From assembly GCF_036898095.1 (NCBI RefSeq), contig NC_090745.1, positions 78,152,130-78,216,129 on the forward strand: 64,000 nt of DNA. Direction: 5' to 3'. The notes below the pieces were generated by a model. It saw nothing but the letters and a program-made list of their open reading frames with translations, was not told the DNA's origin and searched no databases. The stretch comes from Palaemon carinicauda (lineage: Eukaryota > Arthropoda > Malacostraca > Decapoda > Palaemonidae). The stretch's first letter is position 1; every line of letters starts with the position of its first letter. Positions 1-11,999 of this stretch are shown one piece after another. Both the position numbers and the translations under genes were made by a program.

Positions 1-1154
1 AGATCAGGAATAAGAAATTTAATAGACTAAGTTCCTGGCCAACAAATTAAGATGAGAATCAGCAGCTGAAGACCAACAGGAGAACAATACTCGAAACAAG
101 GTAAAATGAAGGAATTAAAACACTTCTCCAAAATAGATTGGTCACCAAAAATCTTGAAAAACTTTCTCAATAAGCCAAATTTTTGTTCAATTGAAGAAGA
201 TACAAACCTAATATGTTTCTCAAAAGTACATTTGCTGTCGAGAATCACATCTAAAATTTCAAAAGAGTCATACAGAGTTAAAGAAACATTATCAATGGTG
301 AGATCCGGATGTTGAGGAACCACGGTTCTTGACCAAGTAACAATCATACTTAGAGTTTTGTTAGGATTCAACTTCATACCACATAATTTGCACCATGCAC
401 TAATTTTACCTAGATCTCTATGAAGGGATTCAGCAACCCCACACCTACATTCAGGAGATGGAATTGGTGCAAAGAGAGTAGCATCATCTACATATGCAAC
501 AAGCTTATTTTCTAGACCAAATCACATGTCATGTGTATATAGTATGAAAAGTAATGGGCCAAGAAAACTACCCTGAGGAACACCAGATATTACATTCCTA
601 TACTCACTATGATGCCCATCAACAACAATTCTTGGCGATCTATTACTTAAAAATTCAATAATGATGCCAAGAAACAGCCCACCCACTCCTAACTGTTTGA
701 GTTTGAAAACAAGGGTCTCATTATCAACACGGTCAAAGGCAGCGCTAAAATCAAGGCCAATCATTCGAACTTACTGACCACAATGAAGGTATTTTTGTAC
801 AGCATTGGAGATTGTAAGAAGGGCATCACATGCTCCAAGGCCTTTACGAAAACCAAATTGCAAACTAGGGAACAGATGATTACCTTCTGCAAATCTATTA
901 AGACATTTCGCCAAAAGACATTAAAAAAGTTTAGATAATATGCTAGTTATGGAAATTCCGTGGTAATCAGTTGAACTTGAGCTACCACAAACACACTTAC
1001 ATAGTGGAGTAACATTACCAATTCTCCAACAAGTGCTAAAAGCTCTTGTTCTTGCATAACTCTCAAAATAACAGATAACTTTAAAGCTAAAGAATCTGTA
1101 GTCTTTATAAAAAACAAAGAAAAAATACCATTTGGGTCTACACCTAAGTGTCAA
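1..1154 (-). pseudogene. LINE reverse transcriptase domain, broken
   Basis: The reverse transcriptase motifs appear in order on the minus strand. DFSAAFDRV (motif A) lies near 740-715 and GVPQGSFLGPLLFILY (motif B) near 590-540. AYVDDAT (motif C, YVDD catalytic aspartates) lies near 500-478, and a thumb-side segment with KLNPNKT lies near 375. The piece upstream (about 1154-921) holds the RT entry region. A TGA interrupts the frame at about 523-521. The 17.3-kb copy has CGG/CGA-type coding there, so the stop probably arose by C-to-T change at a CpG. Other frameshifts lie around 770 and 915. It is a non-functional copy. Confidence 0.85.
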
Positions 1155-1863
1155 AGTCCATCAAGAGAGCTTTAATTTCATGAGATCGAAAAGTTAAACT
1201 AGTTAGTTTAGCCTCAGAAAAATAGGAATGAGGGAGTTCGAGTTTCTCATTATTCTGCTTGCTGTCAAGCACATCTGCCAAAAGGGTTGCCTTTTCCTTT
1301 GGACAGTGAGTGACTGAGTCATCTGGTATAAGTAAATGAGAAACTATTGCATCTGCACCAAAGAGTGCAGATTTAAGGGTACCAGAAAGGGTTTCATTTA
1401 TGGTTAAATTGTTTTCTTTTTCAGATGAAGCCTGAACTCTCTGAACAAAAGTTCTAAGCTGAGTATAGTCATTCCAGGGCAAATGCTTCTCTAAATATAT
1501 TTGTCCTTCCCTTGGTACTTTAGGACAGGAGAAGGGATACGCCTATCAGTTATGTTGACTAGATTCTCATTCAAAAGGACTACAAGATCAACACTTCTAA
1601 ATAATTGTGACCAATTCAAGCCCAAAAGATCATACAAAATTCCATTCCAGTCTGCTTGAGATTTCATATAAATATTATATGAGTAAGATACATCAGGGAC
1701 AGGCTGCTAAGTCTTCACTACTAATGAAATCAAGGCATGATGAGATGTCTCAACTGGAGAACCAACCTTCCTAGTTATAACGCCAGGGGAGTCCATGTAT
1801 ACGAGGTCCAAGCAGTTACCAGACCTGTGAGTAGCTTCTCTTATGATTTGCTCACAGCCTGAT
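1144..1863 (-). pseudogene. LINE endonuclease end and EN-RT linker, broken
   Basis: The minus-strand translation continues the LINE polyprotein in changing frames. The end of the endonuclease (GNCLDLVY, then SHHALI) is at about 1840-1740, followed by a linker containing PDVSYSYN and a final open segment at 1482-1144 preceding the RT. There are at least two in-frame stops (near 1715 and 1490). No separate function; it links the EN and RT parts of one decayed ORF. Confidence 0.7.
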
Positions 1864-2526
1864 TCAGAGGCAAAGTCTAAAGCTTTTAAGCCATGGCGAA
1901 ACAGAATTTAACCAGTCCCTATGGTGAGCATTAAAATCACCAACAAAGACAAAAGAGGTATTACTATCATCTTCTTGTATCTTAGCCATAATGGTAAGAA
2001 GACAATCGAAGATAGAATCATCCATGTCAGGATTCCAGTAGATGAAACACAAATAAAAGTTGTTATGCCTGCCACAAACTTTTATTACCTGAATCTCATG
2101 ACATCCACATTCATAGCAGGACTTATGAGAAGCAGGGTACTCAGTCCTAATGTAGACCACCATTCCCCTGGCCTTAAGAATGTTCTCGCGTTTCAACATT
2201 ATTGGTTTCCTAAAACTAGTTATAAGGAGCTCAGATGAGTGCCTCATATTAGAAACCAAAGTTTCTGAGCACAAAAGAATATCATACTGTCTGGACGCAA
2301 CTGTAAGACCTTGAATATGTGCACGAAGCCCACGAATATTGCAATACAGTGGACGACATTGACTAAATCTAGGACGTACTGGTCCCGGGTTTTTCTCAAT
2401 GTCTCCAGAGAACATAAGAATTAATGGTAATAAAACAGATACATCATACTTAAAAACCAAATTAACAAGAATGATAACAAAAACAATATGTACTGAAATA
2501 TAAATAGAGTGATTGGTCAAAGCCAT
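1864..2526 (-). pseudogene. LINE ORF start: hydrophobic leader, 2A-like motif, AP-type endonuclease
   Basis: This 220-residue open frame starts with a strongly hydrophobic stretch (about residues 7-39) followed at residues 41-49 by GDIEKNPGP, a perfect 2A-type ribosome-skipping motif. The endonuclease/exonuclease/phosphatase fold follows, with YCNIRGL near residue 61 (metal-site Asn), LCSETL with catalytic Glu at 88, and GDFNAHH at 196-202. The frame breaks just after this, but the domain continues downstream on the minus strand to about 1740 in another frame, ending near the SDHALI-type motif, which reads SHHALI here. The role would be nicking target DNA for target-primed reverse transcription. 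Within LINEs the 2A motif would separate the leader from the enzyme during translation. The stop and frame losses indicate a dead copy. Confidence 0.85.
2380..2406 (-). other. 2A-like ribosome-skipping motif
   Basis: The minus-strand codons read G-D-I-E-K-N-P-G-P, matching the D(V/I)ExNPGP 2A signature. In working 2A sequences the bond between the last Gly and Pro is not made. It lies directly between a hydrophobic leader and the endonuclease. The match is read directly from sequence; activity is inferred. Confidence 0.85.
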
Positions 2527-2789
2527 AGATTAAAGAAAAAAAGTTGGAAAAACTGGTCAACATGGAGGAACCGATACACCATGCAAGGCTAAATACCCTC
2601 CAGCATAGTCACTTCAACTGAAGGGAGGACAGTAAGGATAGTTTTGAAAAGTAAAATTATCGGATAAGGAAAAGACAACCTCTTGATAAACCACCAGACA
2701 TCCATGGCCTTTTTATTAAACCTGCCCAACACACCATTTAAAAAAAATAAGAGGAAGAAAGAAAAAAATAAGATAGAATAGTGTGCCTG
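2527..2789. other. LINE 5' flank, no gene seen
   Basis: The stretch upstream of the LINE ORF may include its 5' UTR, but I see no diagnostic 5' end or target-site duplication. An A-rich run (2737-2776) separates it from the dispersed repeat that follows. Confidence 0.4.
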
Positions 2790-3180
2790 AGTGTACCCTC
2801 AAGCAAAACAACTCTAACCCAAGACAGTGGAAGACCATGGTACAGCGGCTATGGCACTATCCAAGACTAGAGAACAATGGTTTGATTTTGTAGTGTCCTT
2901 CTCCTAGAAGAGCTGCTTACCATAGCTAAAGAGTCTCTTCTACCCTTACTAAGAGGAAAGTAGCCACTTAACAATTACAGTACAGTACTTAGGCCCTTGA
3001 TCAAAGAAGAAGTGTTTGGTAATTTCAGTGTTGTCAGGTGTATGAAGAAAGACGAGAATATGTAAAGAATAGGCCAGACTATTCGTTGTATGTGTAGGCA
3101 AAGAAAAAAGGAGCCGTAATTGCATGGCATCTTGCATGCCGTTAATCATTCAAAGGATTGGAAGAAGGTCCCAATGATCT
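2790..3180. repeat. Dispersed repeat, copy 1
   Basis: This segment matches the reverse complement of 8747-9215. Shared blocks include CAAGACAGTGGAAGACCATG, a block around 'tctcctagaagagctgct', 'ccatagctaaagagtctctt' and 'tcagtgttgtcaggtgta'. Similarity runs nearly the full length with scattered changes. I see no coding potential. It may be an untranslated part of a larger retroelement or a SINE; the class is not resolved. Confidence 0.75.
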
Positions 3181-3675
3181 TCATTCCTGAGTTTGTGACT
3201 TAGTCGTCCTTTCTCTCTCTCTCTACACACTAGTAGCATTCTTATTCAAACAGTGAGCCAGAGTAATTCAGAGCTTTGATTTTACTGTAATAAAATCTGC
3301 TTTTTTTTTTTGTCCATTCTCTCTTTTACAACAGCTTTTCTGGGAGTCCATATTCAAAAAATGGAAGAGTATATTGAAGGGACATGTATAATACACTAAA
3401 TTAATCTCAGAACAACTCAAACAGTGCATTCTGTTTACAAAATCAGTTTGTCTGTATATCATTTCCATCTGCTGTTAAATTCAAACCTTTTGGCTCTAAT
3501 TGTCTCTAGACATATTGGGTGGAAAAATAAGAATTTTTGGGCTTGATTCTTTGTCAATAACATCAACAATTATTTCCCAAAAATATGGCAACAATACCAA
3601 ACATTCTTCAGATGCAACAAATAGCATTAGAATAAGAATGTAAAACAATACATTTCTTGGAACATTGTCAAACCA

Positions 3676-5238
<1,563 letters not shown>

Positions 5239-5327
5239 TAGATAGATATATAGATAGATAGATAGATATATAAGTATATATATTTATATGAATATATATA
5301 TATATACATACATATATGTACAGTATA

Positions 5328-5328
<1 letters not shown>

Positions 5329-5383
<55 letters not shown>

Positions 5384-5428
5384 CCTTATTATTACTAGCT
5401 GAGCTACAACCCTAGTTGGAAAATACAT
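5329..5428 (-). mobile_element. LINE 3'-terminal fragment abutting (TA)n
   Basis: Read on the minus strand, 5427-5381 matches the 3' end of the LINE copy at 18,360-18,410: TTTTCCAACTAGGGTTGTAG is followed by an AGCT-rich step and a TAATAATAAGG tail. The tail runs straight into a (TA)n tract at 5329-5381. No upstream LINE sequence is visible, so this is an extremely 5'-truncated insertion. Confidence 0.6.
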
Positions 5429-5429
5429 A

Positions 5430-7960
5430 AATTATTTCTCACAAGGCTTTACAGAATATGAAGCTTACGGTTCCATTTTTTTCGCAGTAAGATTGAATTA
5501 ATTCCTTCAGGAATGTCATCTCTTGTTCAAATCAAGCTAATTTGTGATCTGCATTGATCTCGGGGCACCATTTTCCACAGTAAACACACTTGTATTTTGA
5601 TAATGCCTCTTTTTTATCCATCTTATTTCTTTCAGAAAGGGCAAACTCTGATGCAATTTGAACACTGTTAGTCAAGGCTTAGTTAGAATTTTTTGTAATT
5701 GGGCAACCTCTCCCAAGCTGCAATAACACCATAAGGCATTGCCTTTAAAATCAGTAGATTCTTCTGAGTCTCTCTAAGATCTCATTAGATAATGCATAAA
5801 AATAATCAAAGGGTTTTCAATTTACCTTTTTTCCTTTAGTATATCTTCTTTTTCTGAATACAAAGGGACAGGTAAAACTGTGATGAGTAAAATAGCACGA
5901 GTGGTAGATATATATAACTAAAAACATTATACAGTAAAATTATCTTCATATCCTTTAAGGATAATTGTAATGGATCTGATCTTTCTCATTAGCTTACAGA
6001 AAAATAATGTAAGTATCTCCAGAAGAAAAAATAAAGTATATCACTTACTTATTTCGACGAGAGAGTTCTCCGAAGTCTCGCTTAGTGCAGCATGTCTATA
6101 TTGTATCTTCAGTGCTCATTGGGAATTATTGCAGTACTCTTAATGAGTTTCGTTGTTTTTTGTTAGTTTGATCTTGTAAAGTTATATTACGAGTATTTGA
6201 GTTTGGAGTATAACTGGGTTTTCCATAACCGTACTGTAAGTTCTCTGAATCTCTGCAACAAATAACCGAGGTCAAATTTATATAAGACAATTCTTGGGCA
6301 ACCTTGTCAATGCCTCTTTCTTTTCAAGAGTGAGCTTCGTGGCTTTACAAAGGTAGGTGAGCCGCACATGTGTCTGCCGAAGACAAATGGCACAACAAAC
6401 ATAATTTTGATGTGTAGCGAATACATTCACATAGCGTGTAGTACGATCATTAGAAATTAAATCAAACTTAGGGACCTGGAACAAAACGCCAAGATCAAAC
6501 TTTTACTTTATTTTACTTTAATTTGAGAGGAAGTGTTTACCATAATCAAATCAATGTTTAATTTCTAATTCGCGTGATATTGGTCTAACATTGATGTTTC
6601 TACTTGCATTCGTTTGGGTAATACTTTATAATATGCGTAATTTTTATAAGTTTTCATATGATCCTTAGTTTTATTGGCTATTTTTAGATAACCTTAAATT
6701 TTTGTTAAATGTTTACTTGTTTTTTGCTGCCCTCTTAGAAATGTTTAGTGAAGTATGCGCTCTAGAATTCAGTACGCATTCGTGATGCTTTCAAGACTAT
6801 CACCAAGTATCACATGTTGAGTAAATATCAAATACATGCATATTTGTATATTATTCCATATGAAGACCTCGAGTGACTGCCCAATATGTTCAGTATGTCA
6901 TTAGTTACGTTACTTATTATCTATAATCAATCTATTTTCTCGAGTGAAGCTATCTTCACTCTTACATTCTATCCGTTAAATGGGTGAATTTTGGGTTAAT
7001 TTTTTTATGTATGGAAGTTTTATTTAGCCGTTTTTTATGTGCATGAAAAAGTTATTTTATTCTAATAGAATGGAAATATATTATCTACTATTCCATTCCC
7101 TATCAGTACTATTCAAATGATCAACATACGAAAAATATGTCAATTAGTTGTTTTTAGCAACTCTTAGAGGGTTATATTTAGAAATCAGTTCTCTTCGTTA
7201 TAATTCTAGTTGGACTTTTAAGATCCCTTGGTAAGAGAAGGATAAAATACAGAATTTTAGATGCCCTCGAGATATTTTGTAGATTGGACACAGGTTTTTG
7301 AAACGGTTTGGTTTTAATCATTCTGTCGAAAAAAAGCTTCTAGACCTTTTTCAAAAGATTTCTTTAAATTGCAACATGTCAGAAAATTCTTGTTTTATTG
7401 GTATATCCTTTTCCTTAGGATTTCTTCGCTAATGAAATGCGTCAAATAATTTTAGATTAGAAATGTCTCATATTTCTTGACTTAACAGTAATAGACTATA
7501 TAGGAAGCAAAAGAAAGTCTTTCCTTCTAACAACTTATTTATCATATATTATGTCTATCAGATGTTCACAAATATATCTAAATACAGTTCTATATTTTAT
7601 CTCGCCATTAAAAAATATTATCATACTTTTCCGGTTGATTTTACTATCTATTAAAAATATCTGTGATCAAGTATTTTAGGTACATAGAAATATATTTTTA
7701 GTTCCAAAACTAAGGTGAATTTTATACATACCTTTATGAAAATCTTGTTTATCCTATTGTAATGTATATAAAACATTATACACCCAATCATAACTATAGT
7801 ATATGAAATCAATTCCCTAAAACAGTTTCACGTTGTAAGCACAGTAATTTCACAAGCATTCTTCTCTCCTTCTGGTGACACATATCTCATCACTAGTCTT
7901 TGATGTCTCCCTGTTATGATAATGATCGCGTCTTCTCTCTTTATGAGAAAACAGATGAAG
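5430..7960. other. AT-rich unique region, no gene recognised
   Basis: I found no convincing coding region, RNA gene or repeat in these 2.5 kb. One 68-codon open frame (6484-6278, minus) contains CCAICLRQTH but nothing I can assign. The rest is stop-rich AT-rich sequence. Confidence 0.4.
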
Positions 7961-7969
7961 TCTTTAGAT

Positions 7970-8729
7970 CAGTGGTTCCCAACCTGTGGTACGCGTACCA
8001 CTAGTGGTACGCGAGGGCCTTCCAAGTGGTACGCGAACACTTTCGGGGTCATGAACGTGGAGAGCAAACGCTACGGAATGTTCGAACTCCTGACTACCCT
8101 TGAGAGGGAGCCCACTGATGAATTTGCCCAAGAAATCGTCCATCACCACTCACTGCTCAAGACTGAATTGAAGCATTACTTCCCGGACGTGACATGTTGT
8201 GCCTACGTCACCAATCCGTTCTCCGTTGATCCAGCTGATCTGCCTGTTGGGACCGGGGAAAAAGAGGAACTCATACTAGATATCCAGGCTGACGAGACAG
8301 CAAAGACGAAGCACAAAGAATACTCTCCTTTAAACTTGTGGGTGAGCATGGCCTCCTCGTACCGGACGCTAGCCCGTCACGCTGTTCCCCAGCTACTGAT
8401 TTTCCCCTTGACATGGGAGTGCTAGCAGGGGTTCTCAGCCTTCATGGCCATCAAGTCGAAGAGCCGGAACCGTCTTGCTGTGCCCGGGCATGATTTCTGA
8501 TGTGCTGTGAGCAAAGTCATGCCCCGCATTGACCAGCTGGTGGAGAAGAAGCAGATACAGCCCACGCATTGAGTTGTTGTTTTCTTAGTTAATTTGCGTG
8601 TTCTATTTTTACAATTATAGAAATAAAGTGGTATCTGATCGAATTTAGTTTCTCTGGAACCAGGTGGTACGCAGCGACTGTACCGGACCTCCAAGTGGTA
8701 CTCGATCACAAAAAGGTTGGGAATCACTG
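7970..8729 (+). mobile_element. hAT DNA transposon, internal-deletion derivative
   Basis: The 760-bp element has 15-bp terminal inverted repeats (CAGTGGTTCCCAACC at the left, CAGTGATTCCCAACC at the right when reversed, one mismatch). It is flanked by the perfect 8-bp duplication CTTTAGAT at 7962-7969 and 8730-8737. An 8-bp duplication is the hallmark of hAT superfamily insertion. Inside is the C-terminal part of a ZBED5/FAM200-like hAT transposase. The N-terminal BED finger and most of the RNase H-like core are missing, so it cannot move by itself but could be mobilised in trans. Confidence 0.9.
8040..8573 (+). pseudogene. hAT transposase C-terminal remnant (ZBED5/FAM200-like)
   Basis: The translation on the plus strand contains LNLWVSMASSYRTLARHAVP, then LLIFPLTWEC, a stop at 8423, then QGFSAFMAIKSKSRNRL and MPRIDQLVEKKQ. 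This is the hAT C-terminal dimerisation region, normally reading CESGFSAL...K...RNRL. The upstream part (FELLTTLEREPTDEF) is the adjacent helical region. The frame has at least two stops (8423 and about 8500). The apparent start codon at 7916 lies in flanking DNA and is not a real start. Confidence 0.75.
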
Positions 8730-8746
8730 CTTTAGATTGATTTTAT

Positions 8747-9215
8747 GGGTAGTAGGTTGGCCAGGGCACCAGACGCCTGTTGGGATACTACTGCTAGAGA
8801 GTGATTGGGTCCTTTGACTGGCCAGCCAGTATTGCATTTGATCCCTCTCTCATATTACTGCTTATTTCCCCTTGCCAACATGTACATCGAATAGTTTGGC
8901 CTGTTCTTTCCACATAATCCTCTGTCCTCATACACCTGACAACACTGAGATTGCCAAACAATTCTTCATTGCTCAAGGGGTTAACTACTGCACTGTAATT
9001 GTTCAATGGTTACTTTCTTCTCGGTAAGGGTAGAAGAGACTCTTTAGCTATGGTAAGCAGCTCTTCTAGCAGAAGGACGCTCCAAAATCAAACCTTTGTT
9101 CTTTAATCTTAGGAATTGCCATAGCTTCTATACAATGGTTTTCCACTGTCTTGGGTTAGAGTTCTCTTGCTTGAGGGAACACTCAGGCACACTATTGATT
9201 TAATGTTGTCACGGT
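8747..9215. repeat. Dispersed repeat, copy 2 (inverted relative to copy 1)
   Basis: This is the reverse complement of the 2790-3180 repeat and extends further at its left end (GTAGTAGGTTGGCCAGGGCA). It begins 18 bp beyond the hAT element. Only short open frames are present. The end of this copy runs into a T-rich tract at 9222-9237. Confidence 0.75.
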
Positions 9216-9289
9216 TCTTTAATTTTTTTTTTTTTTGTTCATTACTTCAGTAGGCTCACCTCACTGGCAGTTCTTTTCTTAGAAAGCCT

Positions 9290-9700
9290 CTTTAATTTTT
9301 TTAGATGCTTCCAGAAGACCAAAATCACTGGCTATAACACCATATGCACTCACTGCTCTTCCCATACAACATACAACATTTACAATTCTTGGAGAAGGCT
9401 AAAACCACTAGCAAATCTTTGCTCAGACATCTTATATAATATTTACAATGGTTCCAGAAAGCTAAACTCACTGGCTACACCACCACTTACACCTACTGCA
9501 TGGCCTCTGCGACGTTTATAACGTTTCCAAAACGCTAAAATAACTGGCTACACCAACCATTGCACTTAGTCCACAGCATCTACAATGTTTGCAACGCTTA
9601 AAGGTTAAATTCACAGGCTAAATCAAAACTTGCACTTACAGTTCAGCTTCTAAAATGTTTAGAATGCTTGTAGAAGAAGACTTATAGACTAACCTATAGA
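9290..9700. repeat. Degenerate ~71-bp tandem repeat, 5-6 units
   Basis: The core 'aaaatcactggctataacac' and its variants recur with 'cactggct' starting near 9326, 9406, 9469, 9542, 9612 and 9683, giving spacings of 80, 63, 73, 70 and 71. Each unit also carries a 'ttccagaaagctaaa'-like block before the core and a 'tgcactta'-like block after it. No coding sense was found. Confidence 0.6.
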
Positions 9701-9789
9701 GCTTGTTAATGAATATAGTATTTTGGACATACAGTGAATGTTTCTCGAAAACTTGCAGCTAAAATTAAAAGAAGGATAAGTATGTAATG

Positions 9790-10257
9790 TGGTTACTTTT
9801 GCTAAACAACAGGATTTTATGAAAAGTAGAATGCCGCTCTCTCTAAAAAGAAAAGTATTTCATTAGATGGTCCTACCAGTATTACCTTATGCATCAAAAA
9901 CTTTGAGCCTTACTAAATCCTCAGTGCATAAGTTAGTTACATCTCAAAAGACTGTGAAAAAGAAATAATTATGGCAATAACACTAGGAGATAGTACCTGA
10001 ATAATATGGGTACAAGAGCAAACTGAAGTTGAGGATATTCTAACATGTAAGAAAAAGAAACGGACATGGCAGGGCATATGATGAGAATGACAGTATTTAA
10101 CAGAATGGGTCCCTAGAGATTACAAAAGAAGCATTGACGAATTCAGAAAATTTTCGGTTATAGACTGGCATAGAAAGACCACAAACAGGCATAAATGGGA
10201 GAACGTGTCTGAGGCCGTAGGCTTGCAATGGACTACCTACGGCTGATGATGATGATG
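9790..10257 (+). mobile_element. RTE-type LINE 3' end, decayed
   Basis: In shifting frames the plus strand spells the C-terminal region of an RTE-type endonuclease/reverse transcriptase: DMAGHMMRM (the WAGH..RM motif), then a segment equivalent to DWHRKTTNRHKW and a terminal LQWTTYG. The coding part ends at the stop near 10,241 and is followed by a GAT-repeat tail (10,240-10,257), typical of RTE 3' ends. The upstream RT is missing. The same terminal segment recurs at 50,160-50,275. Confidence 0.65.
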
Positions 10258-10640
10258 ACGCCACTAAAGGTGCAGTACTCGAGCAGGTGATGCGCGTCTA
10301 GCCCCACCCATTAGCCTTCTTCAGCAGAAAATTCTCCGAAGCGGAATCTGGCTACTCTTCCTTCTACCGCGAATTGCTGGAGGTGCATTTGCCTATCCGT
10401 CACTTAAGCCACTTCTTACAGGGTACACCCTTCGTCCTTCACATGGACCACATTCCCCTGATGGCAGAATCTCAAAAAATATATCCAGAGTACCAAGCAT
10501 GCAAGACAACCTGAATATCCCTCGGTATGGAAAACGTTCCCCTCGACGACTAATGCCACCTTCCTCTGTGATGTCAGTACTGGTAGCCCACTACCGTGGA
10601 TATCGGCCCCCATGCCCCGACAGGTGTTTGATTTCCACCA
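10258..10640 (+). pseudogene. Gypsy LTR-retrotransposon pol fragment with internal deletion
   Basis: Plus-strand translation gives the RNase H stretch LAFFSRKFSEAESGYSSFYR, then ELLEVHLPIRHLSHFLQG and TPFVLHMDHIPLM. It then jumps to the integrase-proximal linker AESQKIYPEYQA and to APMPRQVFDF. The tether (HVPG.N..ADALSR) between them is missing, so DNA was lost between RNase H and integrase. There are stops near 10,300 and 10,510. It abuts the RTE tail at its left. Confidence 0.7.
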
Positions 10641-10771
10641 TCATTATGTGTGTGTGTGTGTATGTGTGTGTTAATTCTTACTTTTACAGTTATAAATATA
10701 AAAGTAGATATTGGAATGGTTCGTGACACTATCATACATCTTTTATATCAAGGTTAAACGTTTTGAAGTTT

Positions 10772-10774
<3 letters not shown>

Positions 10775-10837
<63 letters not shown>
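10775..10837. repeat. (CT)n microsatellite
   Basis: Uninterrupted CT dinucleotides. Confidence 0.95.
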
Positions 10838-10840
<3 letters not shown>

Positions 10841-11882
10841 AGTGCTATTTTAGCACTCTTGTTTGGCTGGAAATCATAGCGCCCTTACTTGATCCTAAAG
10901 TAAGTGGAATGTGTTCGTCTTCTAATAAATCCGTTCAGCTTCTTTTAATCTTACAAGTTAGTTTTAGTTGTTGATTGGCAGGAATGGGTGAACGTGGGTG
11001 ATATAAAGTGGTATCATAGTAAATGACAGTTTGGTAGTAATGAAAAAATATTTTCAATTAATTTTTCAATTGTGTGTATTTTCACTTTTCCATCCCTATT
11101 TACTCCCGTTTTGTAAATTTTCTCTTTTGTCAATACTCATCCATCGTTTTATCTAATTTTGTCCTTACCTGTATTTTTTCCTTACTTCCCCTTCTTTCTC
11201 TTTTTCCTTGTCTCCCTTCCAATCGTCATTATACAGCCCTCTTTTTGCATTGCAACCCTCGTCTACCATACCCTTTATTTCACAGCCTTTGATGCATCTC
11301 TTGACCTTTTTAGTATATGATACCTTAAATGTTATGAAGTACAGTAAATTTGATTTTTCAATATTCTTAATCATTTTTACTATAAATTAACATAATGGAC
11401 GACCTTGCAGAAATCGTGTATTCTCATGCTTATGATAATTTTACTACTTATAGATTTTATCCTTACCGTTGACCGATCATAATGCAAATATTATACATGC
11501 ATGTCATTGGTATTAATTGCATGTGTAATCAATCGATAAATCATATGGTCGAATTATGTGGAACGATTTGACATAGGAAGTTCTATCAATGAAAATTAGC
11601 ACTTTGAGTATTGTATCAGTATTGTTTGTCTATGAATATGACTTGTTTCAGTCACGATCAGTACATTACGCATTTTAATGGATTAATGTAAAGTGATATA
11701 GCTGAAAATACAAATTATCATCAGTGTGACTTGGAAAATGACAAGATTTTACTAAATATATTGGTCTGAGGATGTTATTTTTACTGATAGTGCTGGATGG
11801 GGCTTATGTATGTGTTGTGTGAAGGTTTTTTGTTGCGTAGATAATAATGAGAATACTCTATTGCCCATGTTTGGATTATGCG
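10838..11882. other. AT-rich region, no gene recognised
   Basis: Only short chance open frames (72 codons or fewer) with low-complexity translations. Nothing I can support. Confidence 0.4.
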
Positions 11883-11993
<111 letters not shown>

Positions 11994-11999
11994 TTTTTT

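Larger units (their letters stand above)
1..2526 (-). mobile_element. Non-LTR retrotransposon (LINE), CR1/L2/Crack-like, decayed
   Basis: A single LINE coding region runs on the minus strand from about 2526 to the window edge. It has an AP-type endonuclease (2526-1740), a linker (about 1740-900) and a reverse transcriptase (about 900-1). It is broken by several stops and frameshifts but stays collinear throughout. The element continues past position 1, so its 3' end is not seen. The second copy at 17.1-18.4 kb is the same family and supplies the missing 3' end. I assign it to the CR1/L2/Crack group because those APE-type LINEs are known to carry 2A-like motifs at the ORF start. The exact clade needs a phylogeny. 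Confidence 0.88.

Noticed and set aside
6278..6484. 68-codon minus-strand frame with CCAICLRQTH
   Set aside because: Short, no recognisable domain, and Cys spacing does not fit a known zinc finger. It could be an exon, but nothing supports that.
7916..7969. ATG at 7916 as the start of a 169-codon protein
   Set aside because: It lies outside the hAT element, upstream of the target duplication; the real coding remnant begins inside the element at about 8040.
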